This document shows, one piece after another, positions 46,007 through 56,138 of a stretch of 64,000 bases of DNA (position 1 is its first letter; every line of letters begins with the position of its first letter). The stretch comes from Jongsikchunia kroppenstedtii DSM 45133. GTDB lineage: Bacteria > Actinomycetota > Actinomycetes > Mycobacteriales > Mycobacteriaceae. The stretch covers positions 248,001 through 312,000 of the forward strand of contig NZ_AQYG01000051.1 in assembly GCF_000380485.1 (NCBI RefSeq). Direction: 5' to 3'. The notes under the pieces are model-generated. The model was given only the letters and a program-made list of their open reading frames with translations, had not been told where the DNA came from and ran no database searches. The position numbers and the translations under genes are program-made.

Positions 46007-46021
46007 GTGTGTGACACACAC
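46007..46021. repeat. 15-base palindrome in the rplM leader
   Basis: GTGTGT-GAC-ACACAC, in the transcribed leader of rplM directly downstream of the -10. A hairpin here could serve leader control, but L13 autoregulation in this lineage is not something I can support. Confidence 0.4.
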
Positions 46022-46030
46022 CAGCGGACA

Positions 46031-46060
46031 AGAGTACCGGCGAGGCCGCTGGCCAGTCAA
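46031..46060 (-). promoter_or_regulatory. rplM-rpsI-glmM promoter
   Basis: On the minus strand TTGACT (46055-46060) and TACTCT (46031-46036) are separated by 18 bases, a good sigma-70-type promoter 105 bases before the rplM start. An inverted repeat CCAGCGG/CCGCTGG (46021-46052) spans the -10 and could bind a regulator. Confidence 0.7.
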
Positions 46061-46101
46061 AACGCGGGTCCGCCGGGGGCGAAACGCGGCTCCGCCGGGG
46101 G
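46060..46101. repeat. Tandem 20-base repeat at the end of the type VII gene
   Basis: AAACGCGG-S-TCCGCCGGGGG occurs at 46060-46079 and 46082-46101 with one difference, 22 bases apart. It lies between the type VII-associated gene stop and the rplM -35, and may be a terminator relic or upstream element. Confidence 0.5.
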
Positions 46102-46110
46102 TAGAAAGCG

Positions 46111-47373
46111 CTACGCGGGGCCGATGACCAGCGACTCGACCGCCTGCTCGCATTCGTGGGCGATGTCGGCCGTCGATCCGGCCTGGCAGCCGACCGATAC
46201 CTGCAGCCGGTCGCCGGTCAGCACGTACCAGTCCACCGGCCGTCCCGACCCGGACAGCTCGCGATATCCGATGACGTCCCGGGCGCCGACCCGCCGATGC
46301 TCGCGGAAATCCTGCACGTCGCCGCCGCCCCGCTGGTCGATCCGGGCGCGCAGGCTCGCGGCCACGGTCTGCTGGGTGGCACCGACGCGGATCGCGAACT
46401 GCATGACGGTGAGCCGCCGGTCGTCGGCCGGATCGGCGAAGGTCGTGCGCGGCCAGACCGCCGGACTGTCGCCAGTGCGCGGTTCGCGCGTCTGAGTCCA
46501 GCCCGCCGGGATGGCGAGCCGTACCCGGCCGATCGCCACCTGCTCGGCCGCGGGCGCCGCCGATGCGTCCGGACGGGCCGGGGCCTCGCCTCGGCGATGA
46601 TCGACGATCGCCAGCCCGGCCACGAGTACCGCGGCCACGATCGCCGCGGCGGCCAGCGCGGGCACGATGCGCCGGATCCTTCGACGTCCGGCGTGGTCGG
46701 CCGTGGGCACCGGCTGGGGTTCCGAGGTGACCGTGCGCCGGTCCGCGCCGAACCGGATCAGCAACCCACGGTCGACCGGGATCACGCGCCCGACCACGGT
46801 CTCCTGCTCGACCAGCTCGACGGCCGCACGCACCACCTCCGGGTCGGTCGCGTCCACCAGCACGGCCTCGATGTCATCGGACACCGACGCACCGAGCAGC
46901 GACCGCAGCGCCGATGGATCCGACTGACCCGCAAGCGAGTTCACGATCTCCCAGCTGCCGTCGTGGCCGCGGACGGTATGCACGTCCACGCGATCATCGA
47001 ACGCTTCGACGACCGCATACCGGCCGGCGACGGCACCCAGATGCGACCGGGCGATCGCGATTGCGCGCGGCACCACCTGCACGTCCGAGCCGAGGCGACC
47101 GGCCGACTCGTCGATGATGCTGCGGCGCAACGCTCCCCAGCTGCTCGGATAACTCACGACGATGGCATCGGCAGAGCGTGCCGAGCGATTCGGCAGCACG
47201 GACCGCAGACGATCGGTGAGGTCGGCCACCACCGATGTCGATGGGGGCGCATCGAGATACGGCCGGTCGATCCGGCCGATCACCGACTCCGATTCACGAC
47301 GCCCCGCGGGCCCGCGAATCTCGTCGCGCGCCACATCGATGACGAGGACGCGCGCCGCCCCGCCCGCGCTCAC
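46111..47373 (-). CDS. Type VII secretion-associated protein, Rv3446c family
   Basis: A 420-residue protein of the ESX-4-linked Rv3446c family. The N-terminal part has an actin/Hsp70-like fold ([35 protein letters not shown]; a shuffled ASKHA pattern). One membrane helix lies at about 237-258, and the C-terminal domain is outside the membrane ([26 protein letters not shown]). It starts at a GTG overlapping the eccC stop. In mycobacteria it belongs to the ESX-4 locus; its role in secretion is not known. Confidence 0.82.
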   Translation of the reverse strand: MSAGGAARVLVIDVARDEIRGPAGRRESESVIGRIDRPYLDAPPSTSVVADLTDRLRSVLPNRSARSADAIVVSYPSSWGALRRSIIDESAGRLGSDVQVVPRAIAIARSHLGAVAGRYAVVEAFDDRVDVHTVRGHDGSWEIVNSLAGQSDPSALRSLLGASVSDDIEAVLVDATDPEVVRAAVELVEQETVVGRVIPVDRGLLIRFGADRRTVTSEPQPVPTADHAGRRRIRRIVPALAAAAIVAAVLVAGLAIVDHRRGEAPARPDASAAPAAEQVAIGRVRLAIPAGWTQTREPRTGDSPAVWPRTTFADPADDRRLTVMQFAIRVGATQQTVAASLRARIDQRGGGDVQDFREHRRVGARDVIGYRELSGSGRPVDWYVLTGDRLQVSVGCQAGSTADIAHECEQAVESLVIGPA

Positions 47374-50300
47374 TGCGGTGGCAGGTTGGTCACCTGCACC
47401 ATGTCGGTGCGCCGCGACCGGCTGATCAACTGGCCCCGGCCCGGCGGCAGCGCCTGCATCCGCGTCCTCCCGAAGAGGTAGCCCTCGTCACGATCGCCAC
47501 TCATCAGGAACGCGTCGCAGGACAGGTCCTTCAGGCGCGCGATGACCGGATCGAACATCGCCCGACCGGCGCCGCCGGAGCGTCGGGCCAGGATCAGATG
47601 CAGTCCGATATCGCGGGCCTGCGGCAGTAGATCCACCAACTCGCTCAACGGATTCGCGCGGTCGACGGCGACCATGTCGTAGTCGTCGACCACCACGAAC
47701 ACATCCGGTCCCGACCACCACGACCGCTCGCGCAGCTGCTCGGTGGTGACATCGTCACCGGGCAGCCGCGCCTGCAGGAACCGGCGCAGCTCGGCGACCA
47801 TGGCCGCGAGCGTCGGCGCCGACGTCGCGTACCCGGCGAGATGATCGGAATCGATGGCGCCCAGCATCGTTCGCCGGTAGTCGACCAGGATGATCCGGGT
47901 GTCGTCGGCGCTGCCGTTCTCCACCAGACCGGCGACGATGGAACGCAGCAGCGTGGTCTTGCCATGCTCGACATCGCCGAGGATCACCAGATGCGGCTGC
48001 CCGGCGAAGTCCAGAACGACTGGCGCCAAGTCTGATTCGTCGAGACCGATCGCCACGCCGTGCGGCCTCAGTGCGTCCGGTGTCAGCCGGTCCAGCACCG
48101 CGGCCCGCGGAATGTCGCCGGCCAGGGTGCGCACCGCGGGCGCCTGCCGTCCCGGATACGCGGCGGCGACCTGTTCGACCGACCGTGCCAGGCCCGCGGC
48201 GACGGTCGTGGGGTCGTCATCCTCGTCCAGCCTCGGCAGCGCGACCAGCATGTGCATCTGGTCCGCGGTCAGGCCGCGACCGGGCCGGCCGCGTGGCACC
48301 GATTCGGCCGTCCGCCTGTTGATCTCGGAGTCGAGCGCGTCGCCGAGCCGCAGTTCCAATCGGGTCCCGAGGAGATCTTTGATCGCCGGCCGGATCTCCG
48401 CCCACCGAGCGGCCGTCACCACCACATGCACGCCATAGGACAGACCCTGCGACACGATCGCGTTCACCTGATCCTCGAGTCCCTCGAACTCGCCGCGGAT
48501 GGTCGCCAGCCCATCGATCACCAGGAACAGATCTCCGAAGAGGTCCGACCGCTCCGCAGCGGGACCGGTCATCGCCGCTCGATACGCGCGGTAGTGGCGC
48601 ATCGATTCGATCCCCAGCTCGGCGAATCGTCGCTCCCGGTCCCGGATCAGCCCGGTGACCTCGGCGATGGTGCGCCGCACCACATCGGGCCGATTCCGGG
48701 TCGCCACCGAGCCGACATGCGGCAACTCCGCCAGCCCGGCGAGGGCGCCGCCGCCGAAGTCGAGGCAGAAGAACTGGATCTGCTCCGGCGAATGCGTCGC
48801 CGCGGCCGCCATGATGATCGTCCGTACCGTCGATGACTTGCCCGACTGCGGGCCGCCGACGATGGCGATGTTCCCGGCGGCCCCCGACACGTCCAGCACC
48901 AGCCGATCGCGTCGCTGGTCGTAGGGCCGGTCGACGATCGCGACCGGCAGCTGCAGCGTGCCCGCATCGTGCGGGCCGACCAGGTCTCGCACGGTCGGCG
49001 AACTGTCCAATGGCGGCAGCCACACCTCGTGCGCGGCCGGACCCCGGCCCGCCAGCCGCGCGACAACCGTCGCCAGCACCGAGACCTCCGCCGCCTGGAC
49101 CTCATTCGCCGAATCCGGCTGCGCCCGATCCGCATCCGGCTCATCGACCGGATCGACCGGAACGAACGATGCGGTGAACGGCTTCACCCGACCGGCCCCC
49201 GAGCGTCCCGGTGCCCGCGTTCCGTCGGACGAATCCGGGGCCCGGTACGGACCGGACACGTAACAGGTGTTGAACCGCACCGGCTCGGCCGAATCGCACT
49301 TCAGGTAGGCCGACCCGGGAACGCTGGGCAGGTGGTACGCATCGGGCACGCCCAGGACCGATCGGGATTCGTTGGCCGAGAATGTCTTCAATCCGATTCG
49401 GTACGACAGGTGGCTGTCCAGACCGCGCAGCTTTCCCTCCTCGAGACGCTGCGAGGCCAGCAGCAGGTGCATGTGCAGCGACCGCCCCAGCCGGCCGATC
49501 GCCACGAACAGCTCCGCGAAATCCGGCTTCTGCGCCAACAATTCGCTGAACTCGTCGACCACGATGAACAACGCGGGCAGCGGCGCCAATGGCGCGCCCT
49601 GCGCCCGCGCCCGTTCATAGTCGCCGACATTCGCATAGTTTCCGGCCGAGCGCAGCAGCTCCTGCCGCCGATTCATCTCCCCGGACAGCGCATCACGCAT
49701 CCGGTCCACCATCACCAGCTCGTCCTCGAGGTTGGTGATCACCGCCGACACGTGCGGTAACGCGTCCAGCCCCAGAAACGTTGCGCCGCCCTTGAAATCG
49801 ACGAGCACGAGGTTCAGCGCCTCGGACGAATGCGTGGTCGCCAGCGACAGCACCAGGGTCCGCAGAAATTCGGACTTCCCGGATCCGGTGGCGCCGATGC
49901 AGAGCCCATGCGGACCCATGCCGCCCTCGGCCGACTCCTTGAGGTCGATCTCGATCGCTGACCCGGATGCCGAATACCCGACCGGCACCCGCAGCCGTTC
50001 CCGCGGGCTGCGCTTGCGCCACAACCGTTCCGGATCGACCTGTGCCGGGTCGGCGACACCGAGCAAGCTGAACAATCCCGGGTCCACCGGCGCCGCATCC
50101 TGTTCGAGGTTGATCAGCGTCGCCGCGGTCGCGAGCCGGTATCGGGCCATCGCGCGGGCGAACGCCTCCGCCTCGGCCGCCGACACCTGATCCGGCGTGG
50201 CGAACTCCTCGACGCCGTACACGCTCCGCGCGCCCACGGATTGGTCTGCGACCACCAGTTGCAGCCCACGGCGGACCGCGACCCCGTCCGACGGCGCCGA

Positions 50301-51365
50301 CAGGTCGACGATTACCACCGACTCCGTGCCCGCGTCCGCGATCAATCGCTCATCGCCGCCGACATGTCCGTCGTCGATGAATACGACCAGCAGCGCACGA
50401 CCGGCCACCGGCGGCGCCGTCCGGCTGAAGCGGCCGCGTTCGTTGAGGTCGGATCCCAGGGCCGATTCCAACTCGGCAAGAGAGCGAAAGATCATGCGCG
50501 CGGCGCCGATACCGTCAGTGCGCGCCGGATCCGCCACGTGCGGGAGCCATTTCGTCCACGACCACTGGGGAGACTCCGGATCGTCGGTGACGATCGCGAT
50601 CCGCAGCTGATCCGGGCCGTGAAAGGCGCACAGCTGCACGATCATCGAGCGGGCCAGCCGCCGGGTCGCGGCCGGGTCGCCCTCGACGTTGATGGCCGGG
50701 AACCCGCGCAACGAGATCGAGGTCGGCAGCCCGTGCACCACCGAGTGTGTGCGGATGAACCGGCGCATCGCCACCGCCGACACCGGCTCCACATCCTCGA
50801 GCGGCGCCGTCTCCGGCGGCAGTAGGCGGCTGGCGAGCCGATGGGACCCGATGCCTACCCGCACATGGCCGAAGTCCGCGTCGGCCGGCCGCCGCTCCCA
50901 CATCCGCCGACCGCCGACGATCCCCGCGAGGGCCCGCGGATCGGGGTGACTCCATTCCAGCGCGGCACGCTGGGCCGTCCCGGTCTCGCGCACCTCGGCG
51001 CGGGTCTGGGTGAGGTAGCGAAGGTAGTCCTTGCGGTCCTCGTTCAGTTCGGCGGCCTTCTTGCCGCCGGTGGCCGCACGGCCGGCGAACATTCCGACCA
51101 TCGACATCAGCATCATCATCGGGAACATCAGCATGAGCGGATTGGTCAGCAGCTGCCGTCCGCCCGTCGCGATCATCAGCGCGACCATGCCGATCACCGC
51201 GACCACCATCACCACCGGCATCAACCGGGCCAGGACGTTCGGCGGGATCACCCGCGGCACCTCCGGCGGTGCCTGGACCGGCACGTCCCCGCCCGGCATC
51301 GGCGGCGGCGCGATCCGCGGACGGCGCACGAATCCTTCGGTCGTCGCGAGTGGCACGTGTGTCAT
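47370..51365 (-). CDS. eccC4: Type VII secretion FtsK/SpoIIIE ATPase EccC (ESX-4)
   Basis: A 1331-residue single-chain EccC. Two N-terminal membrane helices (around 42-90) are followed by a DUF domain and three ATPase domains with P-loops GATGSGKS near residue 490, GGPQSGKSS near 838 and GDVEHGKTT near 1130. EccC drives substrate recognition and transport through the ESX channel. The start is the ATG at 51365 (MTHVPLATTEGFVRRPRI), giving the family N-terminus; a much longer open frame upstream is an artefact of high G+C. It diverges from eccD across 60 bases. Confidence 0.93.
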   Translation of the reverse strand: MTHVPLATTEGFVRRPRIAPPPMPGGDVPVQAPPEVPRVIPPNVLARLMPVVMVVAVIGMVALMIATGGRQLLTNPLMLMFPMMMLMSMVGMFAGRAATGGKKAAELNEDRKDYLRYLTQTRAEVRETGTAQRAALEWSHPDPRALAGIVGGRRMWERRPADADFGHVRVGIGSHRLASRLLPPETAPLEDVEPVSAVAMRRFIRTHSVVHGLPTSISLRGFPAINVEGDPAATRRLARSMIVQLCAFHGPDQLRIAIVTDDPESPQWSWTKWLPHVADPARTDGIGAARMIFRSLAELESALGSDLNERGRFSRTAPPVAGRALLVVFIDDGHVGGDERLIADAGTESVVIVDLSAPSDGVAVRRGLQLVVADQSVGARSVYGVEEFATPDQVSAAEAEAFARAMARYRLATAATLINLEQDAAPVDPGLFSLLGVADPAQVDPERLWRKRSPRERLRVPVGYSASGSAIEIDLKESAEGGMGPHGLCIGATGSGKSEFLRTLVLSLATTHSSEALNLVLVDFKGGATFLGLDALPHVSAVITNLEDELVMVDRMRDALSGEMNRRQELLRSAGNYANVGDYERARAQGAPLAPLPALFIVVDEFSELLAQKPDFAELFVAIGRLGRSLHMHLLLASQRLEEGKLRGLDSHLSYRIGLKTFSANESRSVLGVPDAYHLPSVPGSAYLKCDSAEPVRFNTCYVSGPYRAPDSSDGTRAPGRSGAGRVKPFTASFVPVDPVDEPDADRAQPDSANEVQAAEVSVLATVVARLAGRGPAAHEVWLPPLDSSPTVRDLVGPHDAGTLQLPVAIVDRPYDQRRDRLVLDVSGAAGNIAIVGGPQSGKSSTVRTIIMAAAATHSPEQIQFFCLDFGGGALAGLAELPHVGSVATRNRPDVVRRTIAEVTGLIRDRERRFAELGIESMRHYRAYRAAMTGPAAERSDLFGDLFLVIDGLATIRGEFEGLEDQVNAIVSQGLSYGVHVVVTAARWAEIRPAIKDLLGTRLELRLGDALDSEINRRTAESVPRGRPGRGLTADQMHMLVALPRLDEDDDPTTVAAGLARSVEQVAAAYPGRQAPAVRTLAGDIPRAAVLDRLTPDALRPHGVAIGLDESDLAPVVLDFAGQPHLVILGDVEHGKTTLLRSIVAGLVENGSADDTRIILVDYRRTMLGAIDSDHLAGYATSAPTLAAMVAELRRFLQARLPGDDVTTEQLRERSWWSGPDVFVVVDDYDMVAVDRANPLSELVDLLPQARDIGLHLILARRSGGAGRAMFDPVIARLKDLSCDAFLMSGDRDEGYLFGRTRMQALPPGRGQLISRSRRTDMVQVTNLPPQ

Positions 51366-51425
51366 CCTGTTCGCTAGGCATGTCCGATTTGCCCTATTAT
51401 TGCCTGCTGTCGCCGAAGGAGCGCA

Positions 51426-52934
51426 ATGACCATCGCCAAGATGCCGAGCGAGTCCGTCGCCAGTGACGTCGGCGCCGATCGGGAACCCGCCGACGCACTC
51501 GTGCCCCGCTTGGCGCGCGTCACGGTGCTGGGCGCGACCCGCCAGGTCGATGTCGGGCTGCCGGCTGATGTGCCGATCTCGGCGATCATGACCGACCTCG
51601 TGCAGCTGCTGGAGCCGGCGTCCGGGGACGAGTCCGCGAGCGCACCGCACGAGATACGCGATCGCTGGACCCTCGGCAAGACCGGTCGCCAACCGCTGCC
51701 GGCTGGGCACTCCCTCGCCGAAAGCGGTGTGTGCGACGGCGATCTGCTGATGCTCCGCCCGGCCGACGCATCGACGCCGCCGCCGCTCTTCGACGACGTC
51801 ATCGAGGCGGTCGCCGAGGTGAACGCCGCGCAGCACCGGGCGTGGACCGCCGATACCTCTCGGCTCGCCGGGCAGGTCTTCGGCGTGCTCGCGGCGCTCA
51901 CCGGCGCAGCGGCACTGGCGCTGTATCGCCTGCACGCGCCGGCGGTCTGGCCCGCCGCGCCGGCGATCGTGGCCGTCATCGCATTGATCACGGCCGCGAC
52001 GATCGTGGCCCGGCATTTCGATGATCGGGCGACGGGCACCGCGCTGTCGTTGGCCGCCGCCGTCTTCGCGGTGCCCGCGGGCCTCCTGGTCGTCCCCGGA
52101 TCGTTTGGGGCCGAACATATCCTGCTGGCCGCAGCTTTGACGGCCGCCGTGGCCACGCTGTCGTATCGGCTCACGAACACCGATCCACTGACACACTCGG
52201 CGCTGATCACCGCGAGTTCGTTGATTGCGGTCGCCGCACTGATCCAGCTGTTCTGGCAGCCCGATTCGCCGGCGGCGACGGGCCCGCTGCTCGCCCTGAC
52301 CGGCCTGCTGACGATCGCCGCCGCACCCCGACTGACGGTGCTCCTCGCCGGGTTGCCCACGCCGCCGGTGCCGACCACCGGCGAAGCGCTGGACCCGGCG
52401 GACATCGCACCGCGCCCGACCATCGCCGGCGTCGGCGCGGTCGGCGCGATGGTGCTGCCGGCCGCCGACGTCCTCGCCGACCGGGTTCAGCTCGGTCGGC
52501 GCTACCTCACCGGGATGATCGTCGGGGCGACCGCGGCCACCACGGTCGGCACCGTCCTGGTGGCGCCGCCCTGGTCGGCGCTGCGCTGGCCCGCAATCCT
52601 TTTCGCCGCCGTCATCGCCGCGATCCTGATGCTGCGCAGTCGCACGCACAGCGACCGGGTGCAGGCGGCCGCGGTGATCGCGGGCGGCAGCGCGGCCGCC
52701 TGTATCGTGGCGATATCGGTCGCGGCGACCTCGGCGGGATGGGCGCTCGGCGCGGTCACCGCGTCGGTGCTGATGACCGTCGCCGCGTTCATGTGCGGCG
52801 TCTGGGCTCCGACCCAGCAGTTCAGTCCGGTGATGCGGCGAGCCTCGGAGATCGCCGAATACGTGTTGATCGCGGCCGTCGTGCCACTGGCGCTCTGGGT
52901 GATGGATCTCTACCAGCTCGTCCGGGATCTGTGA
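51426..52934 (+). CDS. eccD4: Type VII secretion integral membrane protein EccD (ESX-4)
   Basis: A 502-residue EccD. An N-terminal ubiquitin-like domain (ARVTVLGATRQVDVGLPADVPISAIM; SGVCDGDLLMLRP) precedes about eleven membrane helices from residue 150 on. EccD forms the membrane vestibule of the ESX complex. A strong AAGGAG site (51415-51420) supports the start. Its stop overlaps the mycP start (GTGA), so the pair is coupled. Confidence 0.93.
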   Translation: MTIAKMPSESVASDVGADREPADALVPRLARVTVLGATRQVDVGLPADVPISAIMTDLVQLLEPASGDESASAPHEIRDRWTLGKTGRQPLPAGHSLAESGVCDGDLLMLRPADASTPPPLFDDVIEAVAEVNAAQHRAWTADTSRLAGQVFGVLAALTGAAALALYRLHAPAVWPAAPAIVAVIALITAATIVARHFDDRATGTALSLAAAVFAVPAGLLVVPGSFGAEHILLAAALTAAVATLSYRLTNTDPLTHSALITASSLIAVAALIQLFWQPDSPAATGPLLALTGLLTIAAAPRLTVLLAGLPTPPVPTTGEALDPADIAPRPTIAGVGAVGAMVLPAADVLADRVQLGRRYLTGMIVGATAATTVGTVLVAPPWSALRWPAILFAAVIAAILMLRSRTHSDRVQAAAVIAGGSAAACIVAISVAATSAGWALGAVTASVLMTVAAFMCGVWAPTQQFSPVMRRASEIAEYVLIAAVVPLALWVMDLYQLVRDL

Positions 52935-54319
52935 CGGCCGCTCGAAGGCTCGGTCGCCTCGGCCTCGCGACGCTCGTGGCCTTTGTCGCCGTGGGCGCCG
53001 CGCCGGCGCTGGCGGTCGAGCCGCCGATCATCGCGCCCGGAGCCCTGCCGCCCGGTGGCGCGGCCGCACCGCCGGAACCGACGGATCAGAAGCTGTTGTG
53101 CGCCAAGCCGACTACCGCGCCCGGCACCGACTATCTCGAACCGAGCCCGGGCCAGGCGATGCTGGAGCTGGCGACCGCGTGGAAGTTCAGCCGCGGCGCC
53201 GGACAAACAGTCGCCGTGATCGACACCGGCGTCACCCGTCATCCTCGCCTCCCCCGGGTGCAGCCGGGCGGCGACTACGTCTCCACCGGCGACGGGACGG
53301 CCGACTGCGACGGCCACGGCACTCTGGTCGCCGGCATCATCGCGGCACAACCGAGCGCGTCGGACGCGTTTGCGGGCGTCGCCCCGGACGCGTCGATCAT
53401 CGCGATCCGGCAGACCTCGGCCGCGTTCGAGAAGCGCTCGCCCGCACGCGGATCCGAGTCCGGCGCGATCGGCACCGGCTACGGCTCGGTCCGAACGATG
53501 GCGTCGGCGGTGCTGCGCGCGGTCGAACTCGGCGCCACGGTCATCAACATCTCCGAGGTGGCCTGCGCCGCGGCCGGCACCGATCTGCGCGACCAATCCC
53601 TCGGTGCCGCAATCAGATACGCCTACGACCACAACGTCGTGGTGGTCGCGGCCGCCGGCAATCTCGGCGCCGACTCCTCCTGCGCCACACAGAACCCGCC
53701 CGCGGTCGCCGGCCACGGCTGGGATGCCGTCGCCACGGTCGCGAGCCCGGCGTGGTTCGCTCCGCAGCTGCTGACGGTCGGGGCGGTCGATTCCCGAACC
53801 GGCCGCCCGGCCGGATTCAGCCTGCACGGACCGTGGGTGTCGGTGGCGGCCCCGGGGACCGGGATCGTCAGCCTGGACAGCGCGCCCGGGTCCGGCCACC
53901 TCGTCAATGCCCAGCCCGGCCGCGACGGGTTGGTGACCATCGACGGCACCAGCTTCGCGGCACCGTACGTCGCCGGCGTGGCTGCGCTGGTCCGGGCGAA
54001 GTACCCCTCGCTGACCGCCGCCGAGGTGATCGACCGGATCACCGCCACCGCGCACGCGCCGGGCACCGGACGTGACGATGCGATCGGCTATGGCGTCATC
54101 GATGCCGTCGCGGCCCTGACCGACCAGATTCCACGCGAGCACCGATCCGACACCGCAGGCCGGGCGATCGACCCGCCCGCACCGGCGACCGGGAACGGCG
54201 GAGTCGCCCGCGTGGTCGCGATATCCGGCGCCGTCGGCTGTCTTCTCGCCGTCGTGGCCGCGGTCGCGATCTCGGCTCCCCGGAACCGGCGGCGGCGCCT
54301 GCGGCCCGACGAGTACTGA
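52931..54319 (+). CDS. mycP4: Type VII secretion-associated mycosin (subtilisin-like protease)
   Basis: A 462-residue mycosin starting at the GTG overlapping eccD. A signal peptide with cut near AALAVE is followed by a Pro-rich N-extension and a subtilase domain with Asp98 (VIDTG), His129 (GHGT) and Ser341 (GTSFAAP). A Pro-rich linker and one C-terminal membrane helix (about 420-445) with a basic tail anchor it. Mycosins stabilise and regulate the ESX channel. No eccB follows, unlike the mycobacterial locus. Confidence 0.92.
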   Translation: MTAARRLGRLGLATLVAFVAVGAAPALAVEPPIIAPGALPPGGAAAPPEPTDQKLLCAKPTTAPGTDYLEPSPGQAMLELATAWKFSRGAGQTVAVIDTGVTRHPRLPRVQPGGDYVSTGDGTADCDGHGTLVAGIIAAQPSASDAFAGVAPDASIIAIRQTSAAFEKRSPARGSESGAIGTGYGSVRTMASAVLRAVELGATVINISEVACAAAGTDLRDQSLGAAIRYAYDHNVVVVAAAGNLGADSSCATQNPPAVAGHGWDAVATVASPAWFAPQLLTVGAVDSRTGRPAGFSLHGPWVSVAAPGTGIVSLDSAPGSGHLVNAQPGRDGLVTIDGTSFAAPYVAGVAALVRAKYPSLTAAEVIDRITATAHAPGTGRDDAIGYGVIDAVAALTDQIPREHRSDTAGRAIDPPAPATGNGGVARVVAISGAVGCLLAVVAAVAISAPRNRRRRLRPDEY

Positions 54320-54350
54320 ACCGCGCGGCAATGCGCCCTACTATCGGTCC

Positions 54351-55217
54351 ATGAGCTCCCTGCAGTCCCAGATCATCGCCGAACTCGACGTACAGCCGAC
54401 CGTCGACCCCGACACCGAGATCCGCCGCCGCGTCGACTTCCTCAAGGACTACCTGCGCGCCACCGGCACCAAGGGCTATGTACTCGGCATCAGCGGCGGA
54501 CAGGACAGCACGCTGGCCGGCAAGCTCTGCCAGCTCGCCGCCGAGGAACTGCGGGCCGAGGGCGTCGACGCCGCGTTCGTCGCGATGCGACTGCCCTACG
54601 GCGCGCAAGCCGACGAACACGACGCGCAGATCGCGCTGCAGTTCATCGCGCCCGACGAGTCGATCGTCGCGAACGTGAAGCCGGGCGCCGACGCCACCGC
54701 CGCGGCAGCCGAATCCGCGATCTCCCAGGAGCTCCGCCAGCTCGTGCGCGGGAATGTGAAGGCCCGCGAGCGCATGGTGCTGCAGTACGCAGTGGCCGGG
54801 CAACGGTCGCTCCTGGTGGTGGGCACCGACCATGCCGCCGAGGCGGTGTCGGGCTTCTTCACCAAGTACGGCGACGGCGGCGTCGACCTGACCCCGCTCA
54901 CCGGACTCACCAAACGCCAAGGCGCACAGCTGCTCCGGCATCTGGGCGCACCCGACTCGGTGACCGCCAAGGTGCCGACCGCCGACCTGGAGGACGACCG
55001 GCCGGGACTCGCGGACGAGGAGGTCCTCGGGGTCACCTATGCACAGATCGACGACTACCTCGAGGGCAAGTCCGTCGATGCGGCCGCGGCCGAGCGGATC
55101 GAGTACCTCTTCGTCACGTCGCGGCACAAGCGGACGGTGCCGGTGACGCCATTCGATTCCTGGTGGCGCGAAGGGGTCAACTCCGAGCCGAATCCAGTCC
55201 AGCCGACGCACGGCTGA
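54351..55217 (+). CDS. nadE: Ammonia-dependent NAD synthetase
   Basis: A 288-residue NAD synthetase of the ammonia-using type. The PP-loop SGGQDS is at residues 48-53, followed by [60 protein letters not shown] and [14 protein letters not shown], which match E. coli-type NadE. It forms NAD from deamido-NAD, ATP and NH3. No glutaminase domain is fused, in contrast to the mycobacterial enzyme. Its 3' end overlaps the convergent SDR gene by 41 bases. Confidence 0.95.
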   Translation: MSSLQSQIIAELDVQPTVDPDTEIRRRVDFLKDYLRATGTKGYVLGISGGQDSTLAGKLCQLAAEELRAEGVDAAFVAMRLPYGAQADEHDAQIALQFIAPDESIVANVKPGADATAAAAESAISQELRQLVRGNVKARERMVLQYAVAGQRSLLVVGTDHAAEAVSGFFTKYGDGGVDLTPLTGLTKRQGAQLLRHLGAPDSVTAKVPTADLEDDRPGLADEEVLGVTYAQIDDYLEGKSVDAAAAERIEYLFVTSRHKRTVPVTPFDSWWREGVNSEPNPVQPTHG

Positions 55218-56088
55218 TCTGCGCCAGCTTGTTGAACCGGTTGTTCGCGACGCGCATCAGCACCTCGTAGGGCAGCGCGAACTTGCGCGCCCACCAGTAG
55301 CCGAAGCGGATATCGAACGAGGTGTACACCAGATAGTGATTCTTGGTCACGCCCTTGAGGATCGCCTTCGCCGCCTTCTCGGGTGACGCGGCGACGCGCA
55401 GGAACTGGCCGGTGGCCTTCTGCACCGCCTTGTTCTCCCGGTCGACCCCATAGATCTCGACCGTCTCGGCCAGCGGTGTCTTGACGGCGCCCGGGCAGAC
55501 CAGCGAGACACCGATGTTGTGGCGGCGCAGGTCGAACCGCAGCACCTCGGACACGCCGCGGATGCCGAATTTGCTGGCGCTGTAGGCCGCATGCCACGGC
55601 AGCGCCAGGAGGCCCGCAGCCGACGAGACGTTGACCAGCTGGCCACCCTCGCCCCGCCTAACCATCTGCGGCACAAAGCTTTCGATGATGTGGATTGGGC
55701 CCATCAGGTTGACGTCGACCATCTTCTTCCACACGCGATGCTCGAGGGTCTCGACCGTGCCCCACGCCGAGACGCCGGCGATGTTCATCACCACGTCCAT
55801 GACGCCGACCTCAGCGTCGACCTGCTGCGAAAACCGCTGCACCCATTCGTAATCCGACACATCGCCGGCCTGATGGAACAGCACGTTGCCACCGGCCGAG
55901 GTGATCTCGGCGACCGCGAGGTCGAGCCCGTCGGCCCCGATGTCGGTGAGCACCAGCTGCGCGCCCTGCGCGGCGGCGGCGACCGCGGTGGCCTTGCCGA
56001 TACCGCTGGCGGCGCCGGTGATCAGCACCTTCTTACCGGCGAACGACTTCACCGGCGGTTCCATCACGAACAGGTCTTTGACTGACAT
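55177..56088 (-). CDS. Short-chain dehydrogenase/reductase, unknown substrate
   Basis: A 303-residue SDR. The cofactor motif TGAASGIG is in the first 30 residues, NIAG replaces the usual NNAG, and the active site is [23 protein letters not shown] with Ser, Tyr and Lys in place. The 50-residue C-terminal extension ([31 protein letters not shown]) resembles membrane-associated SDRs that act on lipids or sterols, but this is not decisive. Convergent with and overlapping nadE. Confidence 0.82.
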   Translation of the reverse strand: MSVKDLFVMEPPVKSFAGKKVLITGAASGIGKATAVAAAAQGAQLVLTDIGADGLDLAVAEITSAGGNVLFHQAGDVSDYEWVQRFSQQVDAEVGVMDVVMNIAGVSAWGTVETLEHRVWKKMVDVNLMGPIHIIESFVPQMVRRGEGGQLVNVSSAAGLLALPWHAAYSASKFGIRGVSEVLRFDLRRHNIGVSLVCPGAVKTPLAETVEIYGVDRENKAVQKATGQFLRVAASPEKAAKAILKGVTKNHYLVYTSFDIRFGYWWARKFALPYEVLMRVANNRFNKLAQISRASAGLDSARS

Positions 56089-56138
56089 ATTCAGTGAGCC
56101 TACTCACACGCTGTGCAATAGGCCGTGCCGCGGCTCGG

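Noticed and set aside
51366-52649. An upstream extension of the eccC reading frame
   Set aside because: It lies antisense to eccD and consists of Arg/Gly-rich shadow sequence; the EccC family N-terminus begins at 51365.
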